Assembly: GCF_037176765.1 (NCBI RefSeq)
Contig: NC_090024.1
Location: forward strand, 243,289,571 to 243,353,570
Direction of reading: 5' to 3'
DNA length: 64,000 nucleotides
From: Anolis sagrei
Taxonomy: Eukaryota > Chordata > Lepidosauria > Squamata > Anolidae
This document shows, one piece after another, positions 22,801-32,772 of this stretch. The translations under genes were made by a program, and so were the position numbers. Position 1 is the first letter of the stretch. Every line of letters begins with the position of its first letter. The notes under the pieces are model-generated. The model was not told where the DNA came from. It made no database searches and saw only the letters and a program-made list of their open reading frames with translations.

Positions 22801-25800
22801 TCAACATAAGACCAACACCAATCAAGAAGATCAACATCTGGCCAGGAAACTGAGATGGAGCCAGGATGGAAGTTGTCTATTATTAATTTACAACTTTGGG
22901 ACTACATCAGCAGAATATTTCTATACAAGACTCAGTCTAATAATGCTCAAAGTGTGGCAGACCTGAGGAGTCTGTTCCACCCACCATGCTCTGCTCCATG
23001 GGAAGGAGAGAGATAGTGTACTTATGGAGAGTGGTAGATTTGCACGGGAGCAAATCTGGGTCATTTTGGGGCTTCTTTCTCAAGGGAAGAGGAGGAAGTC
23101 CACTTTTGGAGTCTCAGATTTTGTGCAGGGAGTCAGGTTCTGCTGTATGGAAAACAGAGATCTGGTCCTTGGCATTGTTCTTAGGGAAGAAGTTTTGGTG
23201 TTATGGAACTATGCATTGACAGGCTGCAGGGAAGCAGGATCTGGCCTAAGAGGCGCTTCTCCAAGGAAGAAGAAAAGGATATGGTAATATTTGGATGCCT
23301 GAGGATGTGTGTGTGTACATGTCTGGAGGTCTGGAGAACAAGCCCTATGATGAGCGGCTAAAGGAGCTGGGCATGTTTAGCCTGAAGAAGAGAAGGCTGA
23401 GAGGGGATATGATAGCCATGTATAAATATGTGAGAGGAAGCCACAGGGAGGAGAAGGGAGCAAGCTTGTTTTCTGCTTCCTTGGAGACTAGGACGCAATG
23501 GAACAATGGCTTCAAACTACAAGAGAGGAGATTCCATCTGAACACGAGGAAGAACTTCCTGACTGTGAGAGCCGTTCAGCAGTGGAACTCTCTGCCCCGG
23601 AGTGTGGTGGAGGCTCCTTCTTTGGAAGCTTTTAAGCAGAGGCTGGATGGCCATCTGTCAGGGGTGATTTGTATGCAATATTCCTGCTTCTTGGCAGAAT
23701 GGGGTTGGACTGGATGGCCCAGGAGGTCTCTTCCAACTCTTTGATTCTATGATTCTATGTGTGAGAATGTTGAGTGAAAATAGAATTCCCCTTTGTTTGT
23801 TTGTTAACCAATGTAATTGTAAATCCAATGTAGTTGCATAGAATGCCTATATGTCTGTCTGTCCAATGTCATCCTTTGCTAAATGTTTTTTCTGTAATCT
23901 GATCTACCCTCTCATACTGGAAATTGCAATAAAAAGAACCTATGCTTCAAAGTTATTGAAAAGTCATTCATGACATAATTGCATTAATGCTACAGTGGAG
24001 GCGCAAGAAGTGGCTGGCCTTGGAGAGCCAATGGACCTTCCTGGAGCCCTCATGGTCTCAGACTCACTGTTTGGCACCAAGAGGAGACTTTTGACAAGAT
24101 TCTTCAAAGGCCCCAAGCTGATCTTATTGGTGGCAGCAAATTCAGAGAGCTGGGCCAGAAACCTTTCAATCTGCAAAAGAAGACGAGTAATGAAAGCAGT
24201 GTCCTTCACCCAAAAGGAGCAAACTGGGCTTCAAACTACTTGCATATAGTTCTTACTATCATGGTTGTAGTTAACTACCATTGAACTCACTTCAAATTAT
24301 TGAGACCCACGCATGAGAGACAATCAACAGCTAGGTCTTGAAGTCAGGGTATTATTATGACCACAACTACTATGCACGCTCGTCTCTTAAAATGAGATTT
24401 GGAGTGGTTTGTCCAGGGTGGGAGAAAGAACTCTTATCAATCTGGGCCAACTAACACCTCCCAACAAAGGATCTTCCCAGGCAGCAATCAGCCAGGCTTT
24501 GAAGCTGCAAGGCCATTAAATGCTGGTGGCCAATTATAACATTCACACTTGCCTCGAGCAGACAAGAGTTCTTTCTCCCACCCTGGACATTATTCCACAG
24601 ATATACAAACCTTACTTGCCTAGCTTCCAACAAACCTCACAATTTTGAAGATGCTTCCCATTGATGGGGGCAAAACATCAGGAGAGAATGCTTCTGGAAC
24701 ATGGTCAGACAGCCCAGAAAACTCACAGCAACCCAGTGATTCCAGCGGTATCACGCACTATCAGTATTACTCATTTTTGCAAAACTATAGAACAAATCCC
24801 TAAAGATAAAGTAGATCTTTCAAAGAATGAGAGCCTCGTCTTTCCATTTATCTCGAGGGGGAAATATTGTATTAATAACTGTGAATGATGGCTCGCAATA
24901 TTAAAACCCTCCTGTCTTGTAAATACCTAGTTAGGCTTGTTATCTGAGAAAATGGATTACCTCTTTAGGTTCCTGGAGAAACTGGAATACCAGTTCAGTC
25001 AGAGCAGAGAATTGCTGGGGGGAAAGACAGAAGAATTCAACGTCAATCACACAAAAACTGTTGTCCTTCCTCCTTTCTTACTCAGTCTATGCCCAGGAAA
25101 CACTTGGACTGAAGCTCTTCTCATACCTACACTAGTATACACATAGATTTTATTTATCGTGTCAGGGGCAACCAGACCATTGTATTACATTTCTAACAGA
25201 ACAAAACAAACAAACAAACAGATTAAAAAAAAACACAAAGTTTGCAAACTTGGTAGGGGATTAAATGTCCTTTGACCAGTATCTGACCACTTGGAGTGAC
25301 TCTGGTGTTGCTGCAAGAAGGTCCTCCCTGGTGCATGTGGCAGGGCTCAGGTTGCATTGCAGCAGGTGGTCAGTGGTTTGCTCTTCTCCGCACTCGCATG
25401 TCGTGGACTCCACTTTGTAGCCCCATTTCTTAAGGTTGTCTCTGCATTTCGTGGTGCCAGAGCGCAGTCTGTTCAGCACCTTCCAAGTCACCCAGTCCTC
25501 TGTGTGCCCAGGGGGGAGTCTCTCATTTCATATCAGCCATTGGTTGAGGTTCTGGGTTTGGGCCTGCCACTTTTGGACTCTTGCTTGCTGAGGTGTTCCA
25601 GCAAGTGTCTCTGTAGATCTTAGAAAACTATTTCTAGATTTAAGTCATTGACGTGCTGGCTGATACCCAAACAGGGGATGAGCTGGAGATGACTCTGCCT
25701 TGGTCCTTTCACTATTGGCTGCTACTTCCCAGCGGATGTCAGGTGGGGCAATACCGGCTAAGCAGTGTCATTTCTCCAGTGGTGTAGGGCGCAGACACCC

Positions 25801-28800
25801 TGTGATAATGCGGCATGTCTCATTAAGTGCCACATCCACTGTTTTAGCATGGTGAGATGTGTTCTTTTGTATGTTGTTTATTTGTTCTGTCAAAAATGTA
25901 ATACAACTGTTCGGTTGGCTGACATGATAAATAAATAAATCGGTCAGATGGTCCAGATCTCTCATTGTTTGAGTCCATGGTGCTTTTGGGATGTAGGTGA
26001 ACTGCAACTCCAAAACTCAAGGCCAATGCCCACCATATCCTTCCAGCATTTTCTGTTGCTCATGGGAGTTCTGCATGCCAGTTGTGGCCCGATTCTATCA
26101 TTGGTGGAGTTCAGAGTGCTCTTTGATTTTACGCAAAGTATCAATCCCAGCAGCTACAACTCCCAAATGACAAAATCCCATCAGTATCCAAATTTGGGCA
26201 TATTGGGTATTTGTGTAAAATTTGGTCCAGTGATTCAAAATCCATCCTGCCTATCAAATATTTACATTATGATTCATAACAGTAGCAAAAATACAGTTAT
26301 GAAGTAGCAAAGAAAATGATGTTATAATTGGGAGTCACCACAACATGAGGAACTGGATTAAGGGGTCACGCAATTAGGAAGGTTGAGAAACACTGGTATA
26401 GACAGATTTAACCGTCAGAGGTTTCTGGTTAGGTTCCTATGGCACACCTACACGCTGAATGGCACTGCCATATAAAATCCAGGCACTGTAGAAGAGGCCT
26501 GGCACACTAATGGAAAGCTCTGCACAAATTTTTAAAATCCCAGAAGTGACATTTACTTCCGTTGTTGTGGGGAAAAATATAGTTAAGTCTGGGAGTTGTA
26601 GTTTTACAAGGCCTTCTCTGCCCAAGACCCTTGGTGCCCCAGCAAGCTACAACTCCCAGGAAACCATAGCACAGAGCCAGGGCAGCTCAAGTGCTGCCTA
26701 GCTGCATTGCACCTACAATGTAAACACACCCTGGGAGAAGGAAGAGTTGGAGTTGTGCTGGGGGGACCTTGTTGGCATCCCCTTCTCTGCCCGAGAGCCT
26801 TGGTGCCTCAGCAAGCTACAACTCCCAAGAAACCATTCCACAGAGCCAGGGTAGCTCAAGTGCTGCCAAATTGCATTGCTTCTACAATGTAAACAAACCC
26901 TGGGAGAAGGAAGAATTGGAGATGTGCTGGGGGAACTTGTTGGCACCCCCTTCTCTGCCAAAGAGTCTTGGTGCCCCAGCAAGCTACAACTCCCAAGAAA
27001 CCATTGCATAGAGCCAGGGTAGCTCAAGTGCCAAAAAAGTTGCATTGCACCTACATAGTAAACACACCCTGGGAGAAGGAGAAGAAGGAGTTTGAGAAGT
27101 ACTGCGGGGGAGGGGGGGGCTTGTTGGTGCCTCCTTCTCTACCCAAGAGCCTTTGTGCCCCAGCAAGCTACAACTCCCAGGAAACCATAGCACAGAGCCA
27201 GGGCAGCACAAGTGCCACCAAGTTGCATTGCACCTACAATCTAAACACAACCTGGGAGGAGAAGGAGTTTGAGAAGTTTTGGGGGGACCTTGTTGGTGCT
27301 CCCTTCTCTGCCCAAGACCCTTGGTGCCTGACAATGCTACAACTCCCAGGAAACCATAGCACAGAGCCAGGGTAGCTCAAGTGCTGCCAAGTTGCATTGC
27401 AATTACAATCTAAACACATCCTGGGAGGAGGAGAAGGAGTTGGAGAAGTACTGGGGGGACCTTGTTGGCACCCCCTTCTCTGCCCAAGACCCTTGGTTAC
27501 TCACAATGCTACAACTCCCAGGAAACCATAGCACAAAGCCAGGGTAGCTCAAGTGCTGCCAAATTGCATTGCACCTACAATGTAAACACACCCTGGGAGA
27601 AGAAGGAAGAGTTGGAGAGAAGTTGGGAGGACCTTGTTGGCACTCCTTCTCTGCCCAAGAGTCTTGGTGCCTCAGCAAGCTACAACTCCCAGACTTAACT
27701 GTATTTTTCCCCACAACAACAATGGAAGCAAATGTCACTTGTGGGACATAGCACAGAGCCAGGGCAGCACAGGTGCTGCCAAGTTGCATTGCACCTACAA
27801 TGTAAACACACCCTGGGAGAAGGAGAAGGAGGAAAAGAAGGAGTTTGAGAAGTTCTGGGGAGATCTAGTTGGTGCCCCCTTCTCTGCCCAGGAGCCTTGT
27901 TGCCTCAGCACGCTACAACTCCCAAGAAACCATTGCACAGAGCCAGGGTAGCTCAAGTGCTGCCAAATTGCATTGCAACTACAATGTAAACACACCCTGG
28001 GAGGAGAAGATGGAGTTGGAGAGGTGCTGGGGGGAACTTGTTGGTGCCCCCTTCTCTGCCCAAGACCCTTGGTGCCTGACAATGCTACAACTCCCAGGAA
28101 ACCATAGCACAGAGCCAGGGGAGCTCAAGTGCTGCCAAGCTGCATTGCACCTACAATGTAAACACACCCTGGGAGAAGGAGAGGAGTTGGGGGGACCTTG
28201 TTGGCACCCTCTTCTCTGCCCAAGACCCTTGGTGCCTCAGAATGCTACAACTCCCAGGAAACCATAGCACAGAGCCAGGGCAGCTCCAGTGCCACCAAGT
28301 TGCATTGCACCTACAATGTAAACACACCCTAAGAGAAGGAGAAGAAGGAGTTTGAGAAGTACTGGGGGGGGGGGGGGGATTGTAGCAAGCTACAACTCCC
28401 AAGAAACGATAGCACAGAGCCAGGATAGCTCAAGTGCTGCCAAATTGCATTGCAACTACAATCTAAACACACCCTGGGAGAAGGAGATTTAATTGGAGAG
28501 GTGCTGGGGGGACTTTGTTGACACCCCCTTCTCTGCCCAAGAGCCTTGGTGCCTCAGCAAGCTACAACTCCCAGGAAACCATTGTCCAGAGCCAGAGAAG
28601 CTCAAGTGCCACCAAGTTGCATTGCATCTACAATCTAAACACACCCTGGGAGAAGGAGGAAAAGGAGGAGTTGGAGAGGTGCTGGGGGGACCTTGTTGGC
28701 GCCCCCTTCTCCGGACCCAGGGGGGCGCCCAGAAGTTGGGGTGCAGTCAGCTCGGTGGGGCAGAGCCTGAAGACCCCCCTTGACCCAGACTGGAGGCCGT

Positions 28801-28975
28801 GGCACCGACAGGGGGCGCCCTTTGCTGTGCTCAAACTCGTGCGCTTTTTGGTGCGCCCTGGGCGCATGACGCACGGCGAGGGACTCACCTTGGGGCTGAG
28901 CTGGTTCAGCGGCTGCAGGTCTGCGGGCAAAGGCTCCTCGGGGCCCGGTTCCCGGGGGAAGTGGAGCGGGGCCAT
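15347..28975 (-). CDS. COMMD7: COMM domain-containing protein 7, complete nine-exon gene
   Basis: Spliced gene read on the minus strand. The nine exons total 606 nt and encode 201 residues plus stop; from memory human COMMD7 has 200. Every intron is GT-AG and phases agree at each junction. The N-terminal helical part is residues 1 to about 130. The COMM domain is roughly 133-201, with the conserved MEWKFGV stretch (about 139-144), the LKLVVKKGN strand (161-169) and the C-terminal LTLPQFYSFLHEMERMK. Known role of the family: subunit of the CCC/Commander complex with CCDC22, CCDC93 and other COMMD proteins, acting in endosomal cargo recycling; COMMD7 also restrains NF-kB/RELA activity. The start sits in a perfect Kozak context (GCCGCCATGG). 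Introns are 89 to 3874 bp and full of transposon debris, but no coding exon is interrupted. Identification rests on recalled protein similarity along the whole length. Confidence 0.96.
15510..15544 (-). ncRNA. Hammerhead ribozyme core in PLE
   Basis: Canonical minus-strand core inside COMMD7 intron 8, in the same orientation as the gene, so it would be present in the pre-mRNA. Confidence 0.65.
16318..16352 (+). ncRNA. Hammerhead ribozyme core in PLE
   Basis: Plus-strand core with one wobble-preserving change (GCAGGT) in stem II. Confidence 0.6.
16436..16772 (+). mobile_element. CR1 LINE 3' end
   Basis: Frame FKLQERRFHLNMRKNFLTVR then PRSVVEAPSLEAFKQRLDGH. It ends ttgattctatgattctatg. Confidence 0.9.
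16780..16925 (-). repeat. (AAT)n plus L2 3' tail
   Basis: The AAT run is followed by an antisense L2 tail (tttataccccgccaccatct). Confidence 0.7.
16992..17040 (-). CDS. COMMD7: COMMD7 exon 8
   Basis: 49 nt encoding LKLVVKKGNRLEPVYM (161-176) plus one base. The acceptor is tctttccag and the donor gtaagcac. It is a COMM-domain beta strand. Confidence 0.95.
17361..18130 (+). repeat. Long GGAA/GGGA polypurine tract in COMMD7 intron 7
   Basis: About 770 bp almost purely purine on plus, built of GGAA, AAAGAAAG and, at 17898-18000, about 25 GGGA units. On the COMMD7 strand it is polypyrimidine. Confidence 0.97.
18220..18482 (+). repeat. LINE tail, (AAT/TTA)n and second GGAA tract
   Basis: An L2-like tail (ctgccctgtgtccccttgg) leads into (AAT)n/(ATT)n, then a further 180 bp of GGAA/GAAA repeats. 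Confidence 0.8.
18655..18815 (+). mobile_element. Old CR1 3' fragment
   Basis: Contains gtggaggttttgaagcagag and gggttggactggatggcct, diverged from the young CR1 copies. Confidence 0.65.
18900..18949 (-). CDS. COMMD7: COMMD7 exon 7
   Basis: 50 nt. It completes V144 and encodes TAGSSELGKVGSIFLQ (145-160). The acceptor is cgccaccag and the donor gtgagccac. Intron 6 before it is only 103 bp. Confidence 0.96.
19053..19143 (-). CDS. COMMD7: COMMD7 exon 6
   Basis: 91 nt, residues 114-143 plus one base, from WKGNAATLSRLAVGQTLM to MDMEWKFG. The acceptor is tgtggcccag and the donor gtgagtag. It carries the first conserved tryptophan motif of the COMM domain. Confidence 0.96.
19239..19323. mobile_element. 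Half copy of a palindromic MITE
   Basis: Half of the hairpin seen whole at 45104-45240 (ggccctccaggtgttttgga). Confidence 0.6.
19528..20342. mobile_element. Solo LTR, fossil, in COMMD7 intron 5
   Basis: About 815 bp beginning TGTTCTG and ending CAGCACA, flanked on both sides by the same five bases TTACA (19523-19527 and 20343-20347). The TG...CA ends and 5-bp target duplication are the signature of an LTR-retroelement insertion reduced to one LTR. No internal coding region remains and the family is not identified. Orientation is unclear: possible poly(A) signals occur on either strand. Confidence 0.7.
20460..20575 (+). repeat. LINE 3' tail with (AAAC)n/(TAAC)n
   Basis: The L2/CR1-type end (gccactctgagtccccttc, gtggcatataaatg) runs into tetranucleotide repeats. 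Confidence 0.6.
20809..20846 (-). CDS. COMMD7: COMMD7 exon 5
   Basis: 38 nt. It completes G101 and encodes LSEEKAGFFEEQ (102-113). The acceptor is tctcttgcag and the donor gtacggtt. It matches human GLSEEKATYFSEK. Confidence 0.95.
20936..20992 (-). CDS. COMMD7: COMMD7 exon 4
   Basis: 57 nt encoding SALKKALSAEQVRADLISL (residues 82-100) plus one base. The acceptor is tgctctag and the donor gtaggtcc. It is separated from exon 5 by only 89 bp. Confidence 0.95.
21180..22440 (+). repeat. 426-bp tandem block, nearly three copies, PLE inside a MITE
   Basis: Copies start at about 21190, 21615 and 22041; the last two are exactly 426 bp apart. Each holds a PLE end (QQRGNNQGHLITSQQKIAPG frame) plus MITE sequence. 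The terminal PLE block enters at a gcttaag centre of a palindromic MITE (cccctcagccgcttaag). Confidence 0.85.
22590..23990 (+). mobile_element. Possible LTR-derived fossil, interrupted by CR1
   Basis: About 970 bp (without the CR1) not matching the other families here. It ends with an AATAAA about 70 bp before a TACA end, which resembles an LTR 3' region. No clear target duplication was found, so this is tentative. Confidence 0.3.
23326..23757 (+). mobile_element. CR1 LINE 3' end
   Basis: Open frame ENKPYDERLKELGMFSLKK to PSLEAFKQRLDGHLSGV, then the gattctatgattctatg tail. It is inserted in the possible LTR fossil. Confidence 0.92.
24068..24170 (-). CDS. COMMD7: COMMD7 exon 3
   Basis: 103 nt, residues 48-81 plus one base. 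It begins IERFLAQLSEFAATNKISL and ends LLLVPN. The acceptor is cttttgcag and the donor gtgagtctg. Confidence 0.96.
24430..24760 (+). mobile_element. PLE end, older subfamily
   Basis: Diverged terminal block (ccaactaacacctcccaaca to ctcacagcaacccagtg). The hammerhead bases have decayed (aaaacatcagg). Confidence 0.7.
24961..25014 (-). CDS. COMMD7: COMMD7 exon 2
   Basis: 54 nt, residues 30-47 (QFSALTELVFQFLQEPKE), phase 0 on both sides. The acceptor is ttccccccag and the donor gtaatcc. Human has QFSALTEVLFHFLTEPKE at the same place. The exon is too short to appear as an open frame of its own. Confidence 0.95.
25148..25944 (-). mobile_element. Vingi/jockey-like LINE 3' part plus opposite-strand tail
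   Basis: The minus copy at 25148-25862 includes NRLRSGTTKCRDNLKKWG and the cysteine cluster TTDHLLQCNLSP. It is joined at 25863 to a short plus-strand Vingi tail (ttgttctgtcaaaaatgtaa). Confidence 0.72.
25945..26398 (+). mobile_element. SPIN-like hAT non-autonomous element, right part
   Basis: The right end reads ggttgagaaacactg, the inverse of the CAGTGTTTCTCAACC left end seen at 37515. The interior shares the 290-bp-type repeat with the copies at 37.5, 51.9 and 62.9 kb. Confidence 0.65.
26590..28700 (+). repeat. MITE-derived minisatellite in COMMD7 intron 1, about 12 units
   Basis: The anchor gcattgcacctacaatgtaa recurs at about 26705, 26872, 27041, 27224, 27393, 27566, 27787, 27970, 28142, 28301, 28448 and 28618. 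Spacing is 147-221 bp, mostly near 170. Each unit joins half a MITE (acaactcccaggaaaccat) to a non-MITE spacer (gcccaagacccttggtgcc) and a purine-rich run. Confidence 0.93.
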
Positions 28976-29110
28976 GGCGGCTCCCAGCCCTGCAGAGGTC
29001 CCTCCCTCGCCTCCGCCTCCAACCCGCTTCGCTCCGCCTGTTTTGCAGCCTGCAAATCCGGAGCGGCACTTTCGCAGCAGACAGGCTCCTTTGCCTGACC
29101 ACTGGCCACT
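28700..29110 (-). promoter_or_regulatory. COMMD7: CpG-rich promoter and 5' UTR region of COMMD7
   Basis: GC- and CpG-rich block spanning exon 1, the start of intron 1 and about 130 bp upstream of the ATG. No TATA box is evident. GGCGGAG/GGAGGCGG motifs lie upstream on the gene strand. The transcription start cannot be fixed from sequence alone. Confidence 0.65.
28889..28975 (-). CDS. COMMD7: COMMD7 exon 1 (coding part)
   Basis: Residues 1-29, starting MAPLHFPREPG and ending NQLSPK. The donor is AAG|gtgagtcc, phase 0. This N-terminus is proline-rich and differs from mammalian COMMD7 up to the shared QLNQL/PLNQL motif. It lies in the CpG-rich block. Confidence 0.93.
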
Positions 29111-29221
29111 CCTTTCCCTCTTGGGATTGGAATGAATGCAGGCTGGCAACAACATGCGCTGCTCTGGCTCGCTGCTATGCAAACCTGGGAGTTGTAGCTT
29201 TCCAGCTCCCTCCCTCTAAAG

Positions 29222-29355
29222 CAGTGGTTCCCAACCTTTGGGCCTCCAGGTGTTTTGGACTTCAACTCCCAGAAATCCCAGCCAGCTTAACAGTTGTTAG
29301 GAACTGTGGGAACCGAAGTCCTAAACACCTGGAGGACCAAAAGTTGGGAACACTG
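29222..29355. mobile_element. 134-bp hAT-type MITE
   Basis: Inverted ends CAGTGGTTCCCAACCTTTGG and aaaagttgggaacactg. The flanks ctctaaag and ctgttaag match at 6 of 8 positions, as an aged 8-bp target duplication would. Confidence 0.75.
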
Positions 29356-30008
29356 CTGTTAAGAATGCAGGGGCCTCACTAAACTACAACTCCCAGCATC
29401 CCATAATGTTAACCTTATCAGTTCCTTATCAGTTCCAAGTGGTGTCCAATAGCATAAAGGGGGTATCTACACTGTATAATTACTGTAATGCACTTCAGTG
29501 CTTGAGTTGAAGCCTTTCCCACATTCGAAGCATTGGTACGACTTCTCTCCCACTGGAACTGCCATGGGTCAGTGCTCCAGACTCCTGGGATTTGTAGTTT
29601 GGTGAGGCACTGAAGACCTTGTGAAACTGCAACTCCATGAGCTTCGAACAGAATGAACAAAATCTGGCTACCAGTATTAAAAAAACTCTAGTAAATAAAG
29701 AACAACTCAAACACAGGGGAACTCTAGCCAGGAAACAATCAGGAACAGCTCATCACCTCTCAATAAGGAATTCCTCAAGGCAGTAACAAGGCAGACCAAA
29801 AAACTATCAGGCCATCCAATGCTAATCTATTTATTTATTTGGTAGTTTTGTATACTGGTCTTCTCACCTCCATTCAAGGGACTCTGGCCGGTTCCCAACA
29901 TCAATATTACAGACTGTCATTAAAACATCATATTTCTAAATCACACTAAAACATTAAAACATTGAAACAATTAAAATGGCAAAATTACAATCATATGATT
30001 ACAGTGGT

Positions 30009-30287
30009 CATAGAATCATAGGATCAAAGAGTTGGAAGAGACCTCATGGGCCATCCAGTCCAACCCCATTCTGCCAAGAAGCAGGAATATTGCATTCAAA
30101 TCACCCCTGACAGATGGCCATCCAGCCCCTGTTTAAAAGCTTCCAAAGAAGGAGCCTCCACCACACTCCGGGGCAGAGAGTTCCACTGCTGAACGGCTCT
30201 CACAGCCAGGAATTTCTTCCTCATGTTCAGATGGAATCTCCTCTCTTGTAGTTTGAAGCCATTGTTCCACGTCCTAGTCTCCTAGTC
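30009..30287 (-). mobile_element. CR1 LINE 3' end
   Basis: Starts with tcatagaatcataggatc and reads antisense through NSLPRSVVE and FKLQERRFHLN. Confidence 0.9.
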
Positions 30288-30380
30288 AGTCGTCATCAAA
30301 GTCATTATTCGTCGTCATCCATGTCACAGTGTTAAAGAGTGCAGGGGCCTCGCTAAACTACAACTCCCAGCATTCCATAA

Positions 30381-30945
30381 TGTTTATTTATTTATTTATT
30401 TACTTTGCTTGTATACCGCAGTTTCTCAGCCCTAGGCGACTCAACGCGGTTCACAACAAGAGCAGAAAGTCAATCGTAACAACATACAATTTAAAAACCA
30501 TTGACAGCATAGTATACAAAGTAATGATACATCAATAACAACACATTAACGTCTCGTAACTGGAGTCGTGATCCAATTCGTCATCCATAATTCCGTTTCC
30601 TATATTCATCGTATTCATTGCACTGTTTATCCGAATGCCTGTTCAAACAGCCAGGTTTTTAGTTTTCTTCGAAACACCATTAACGAAGGAGCTGATCTAA
30701 TATCCATGGGAAGGGCGTTCCACAGCCGAGGGGCCACCACTGAGAAGGCCCTGTCCCTCGTCCCCGCCAGCCGTGCTTGTGATGCAGGCGGGATCGAGAG
30801 CAGGGCCTCCCCAGAAGATCTTAGAGTCCTGGTGGGTTCAGAGGCAGAGATACGTTCGGATAGATAACTTGGGCCAGAACCGTTTAGGGCTTTATAGGCC
30901 AACGCCAGCACTTTGAATTGAGCCCGGTAGCGAATCGGCAGCCAA
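30381..30945 (-). mobile_element. L2 LINE 3' end
   Basis: Minus frame LAYKALNGSGPSYLSERISA to AFSVVAPRLWNALPMDIRS with an L2 tail. It is inserted in the second copy of the tandem block. Confidence 0.86.
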
Positions 30946-31049
30946 CCTTATCAGTTAACCTTATCAGTTCCTTGTCAGTTCCAAGTGGTGTCCAATAGCA
31001 TAAAGGGGGTGTCTACACCATATAATTGCTGTAATGCACTTCAATGCTT

Positions 31050-31623
31050 TAGTAGTAGCAGCCAATAGTGAAAGGACCAAGGCAGAGACATCTCCAGCCC
31101 ATCCCTTGTTTGGGCATCAGCCAGCACGTCAACGACTTAAATCAAGACATAGTTTTCTTAGATCTACAGAGACACTCGCTGGAACACCCCAGCAAGCGAG
31201 AGTCCAAAAGTGGCAGGCTCAAACCCAGAACCTCAACCAATGGCTGATACCAAATGAGAGACTCCCTTCTGGGCACACAGAAGACTGGGCGACTTGGAAG
31301 GCACTGAACAGACTGCGCTCTGGCACCACGAGATGCAGAGCCAACCTTCAGAAATGGGGCCACAAAGTGGAATCCACGACATGCGAGTGTGGAGAAGAGC
31401 AAACCACTGACCACCTGCTGCAATGCAACCTGAGCCCTGCCACATGCATCATGGAGGACCTTCTTGCGGCAACACCAGAAGCACTCCAAGATACTGGTCA
31501 GATACTGGTCAAAGGGCATTTAACCAACTACCAAACTCACAAGTTTTGTATTTTGTTTGTTTGTTTGCTTTGTTCTGTTAGAAATGTAATATAATGGACT
31601 GGTTGCTCTGACACGACATATAA
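31050..31623 (+). mobile_element. Vingi/jockey-like LINE 3' part with target duplication
   Basis: Frame with NSERTKAETSPAHPLFG, NRLRSGTTRCRANLQKWG and the C-x-C..TTDHLLQCNLSPATC cluster, then a 3' UTR ending cgacatat. Twelve bases, acttcaatgctt, repeat exactly at 31038-31049 and 31624-31635. Confidence 0.85.
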
Positions 31624-31998
31624 ACTTCAATGCTTGAGTTGAAGCCTTTCCCACATTCGAAGCATTGGTACAGCTTCTCTCCCACTGGAACTGCCATGGG
31701 TCAGTTCTCCAGACTCCTGGGATTTGTAGTTTGGTGAGGCACCAGCACTCTTTGGCAGAAGGGGCTGAAGACCTTGTGAAACTGCAACTCCATGAGTTTC
31801 GAACCGAATGAACAAAATCTGGCTACCAGTATTAAAAAAAACTCTAGTAAATAAAGAACAACTCAAACACAGGGGAACTCCAGCCAGGAAACAATCAGGA
31901 ACAGCTCATCACCTCTCAACAAGGAATTCCCCAAGGCAGTAACAAGGCACACCAAAAAACTATCAGGCCATCCAATGCTAATCAAGGTGGCCAATTGA

Positions 31999-32262
31999 AA
32001 CATTTATTTATTATTTACGACATTTATATGCCATCCTTCTCACCTCAAAGGGGACTCAGGGCGGCTTATAAGATATATATTACATACAATACATAATATT
32101 ATTAGCATAGTACAATATCAGCATTAAACATTGCTATATTGCACCATACCACTATATTGTAATATTATTAGTAATATTACATATAATATAAATATATAAT
32201 TATAATATATTATTATTATATTGCATTACATTATAATATTATAAATATTATATGTATATAAC
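31999..32262 (-). mobile_element. L2-type 3' tail, AT-rich
   Basis: Antisense L2 tail (ccttctcacctcaaagggga) followed by AT-rich sequence, splitting an older PLE end (31805-31998 and 32263-32455). Confidence 0.6.
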
Positions 32263-32772
32263 ATTCACACTTAGCTCCAACAGGCAAGAGTTCTTTCTCC
32301 CACCCTGGACTTTCCACAGACATATAAACCTCACTTGACTAGTTTCCAGCAGATCTCACAACCTCTGAGGATGCCTGCCACAAATGCAGCCAAAGCGTCA
32401 GGAGAGAATGCTTCTGGAGCATGGCCATACAGCCCGAAAAACCTACAGCAACCCACCTTACCAGTTGTTAGGAACTGTGGGAGCTGAAGTCCAAAACATC
32501 TGGAGGCTCAAAGGTTGGGAACTGCTGCTACAAAAGGTGCAGGGCCCTCGCCAAACTACAACTCCCAGCATTCCATACTGTTAACCTTATCAGTTCGAAG
32601 TGGTGTCCAACAGCATAAAGGGGATATCTATAATTAATGCACTTCAACACTATTGGAACTGCCATGGCTCAGTGCTCCGGACTCCTGGGATATGTAGTTT
32701 GGTGAGGCACCAGCACTCTTTGGCAGAGAGAGCTGAAGACTTCGGGAAACTGCAGCTCCATTGATGTGTCTC

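Larger units (their letters stand above)
29360..32760 (+). repeat. Tandem block in three copies with different insertions
   Basis: The base unit (ccttatcagttccaagtggtgtccaa context, MITE half, then a PLE remnant ctggctaccagtatt) occurs at about 29360-29826, 30334-31998 (with L2 and Vingi inserted) and 32535-32760. Confidence 0.75.

Noticed and set aside
26590-28700. Evenly spaced repeats that might suggest CRISPR
   Set aside because: Units are about 170 bp with no short repeat/spacer structure, and the genome is vertebrate.
28515-29135. 206-codon plus frame across COMMD7 exon 1
   Set aside because: It is antisense to the COMMD7 promoter and exon and begins in the minisatellite; composition explains it.
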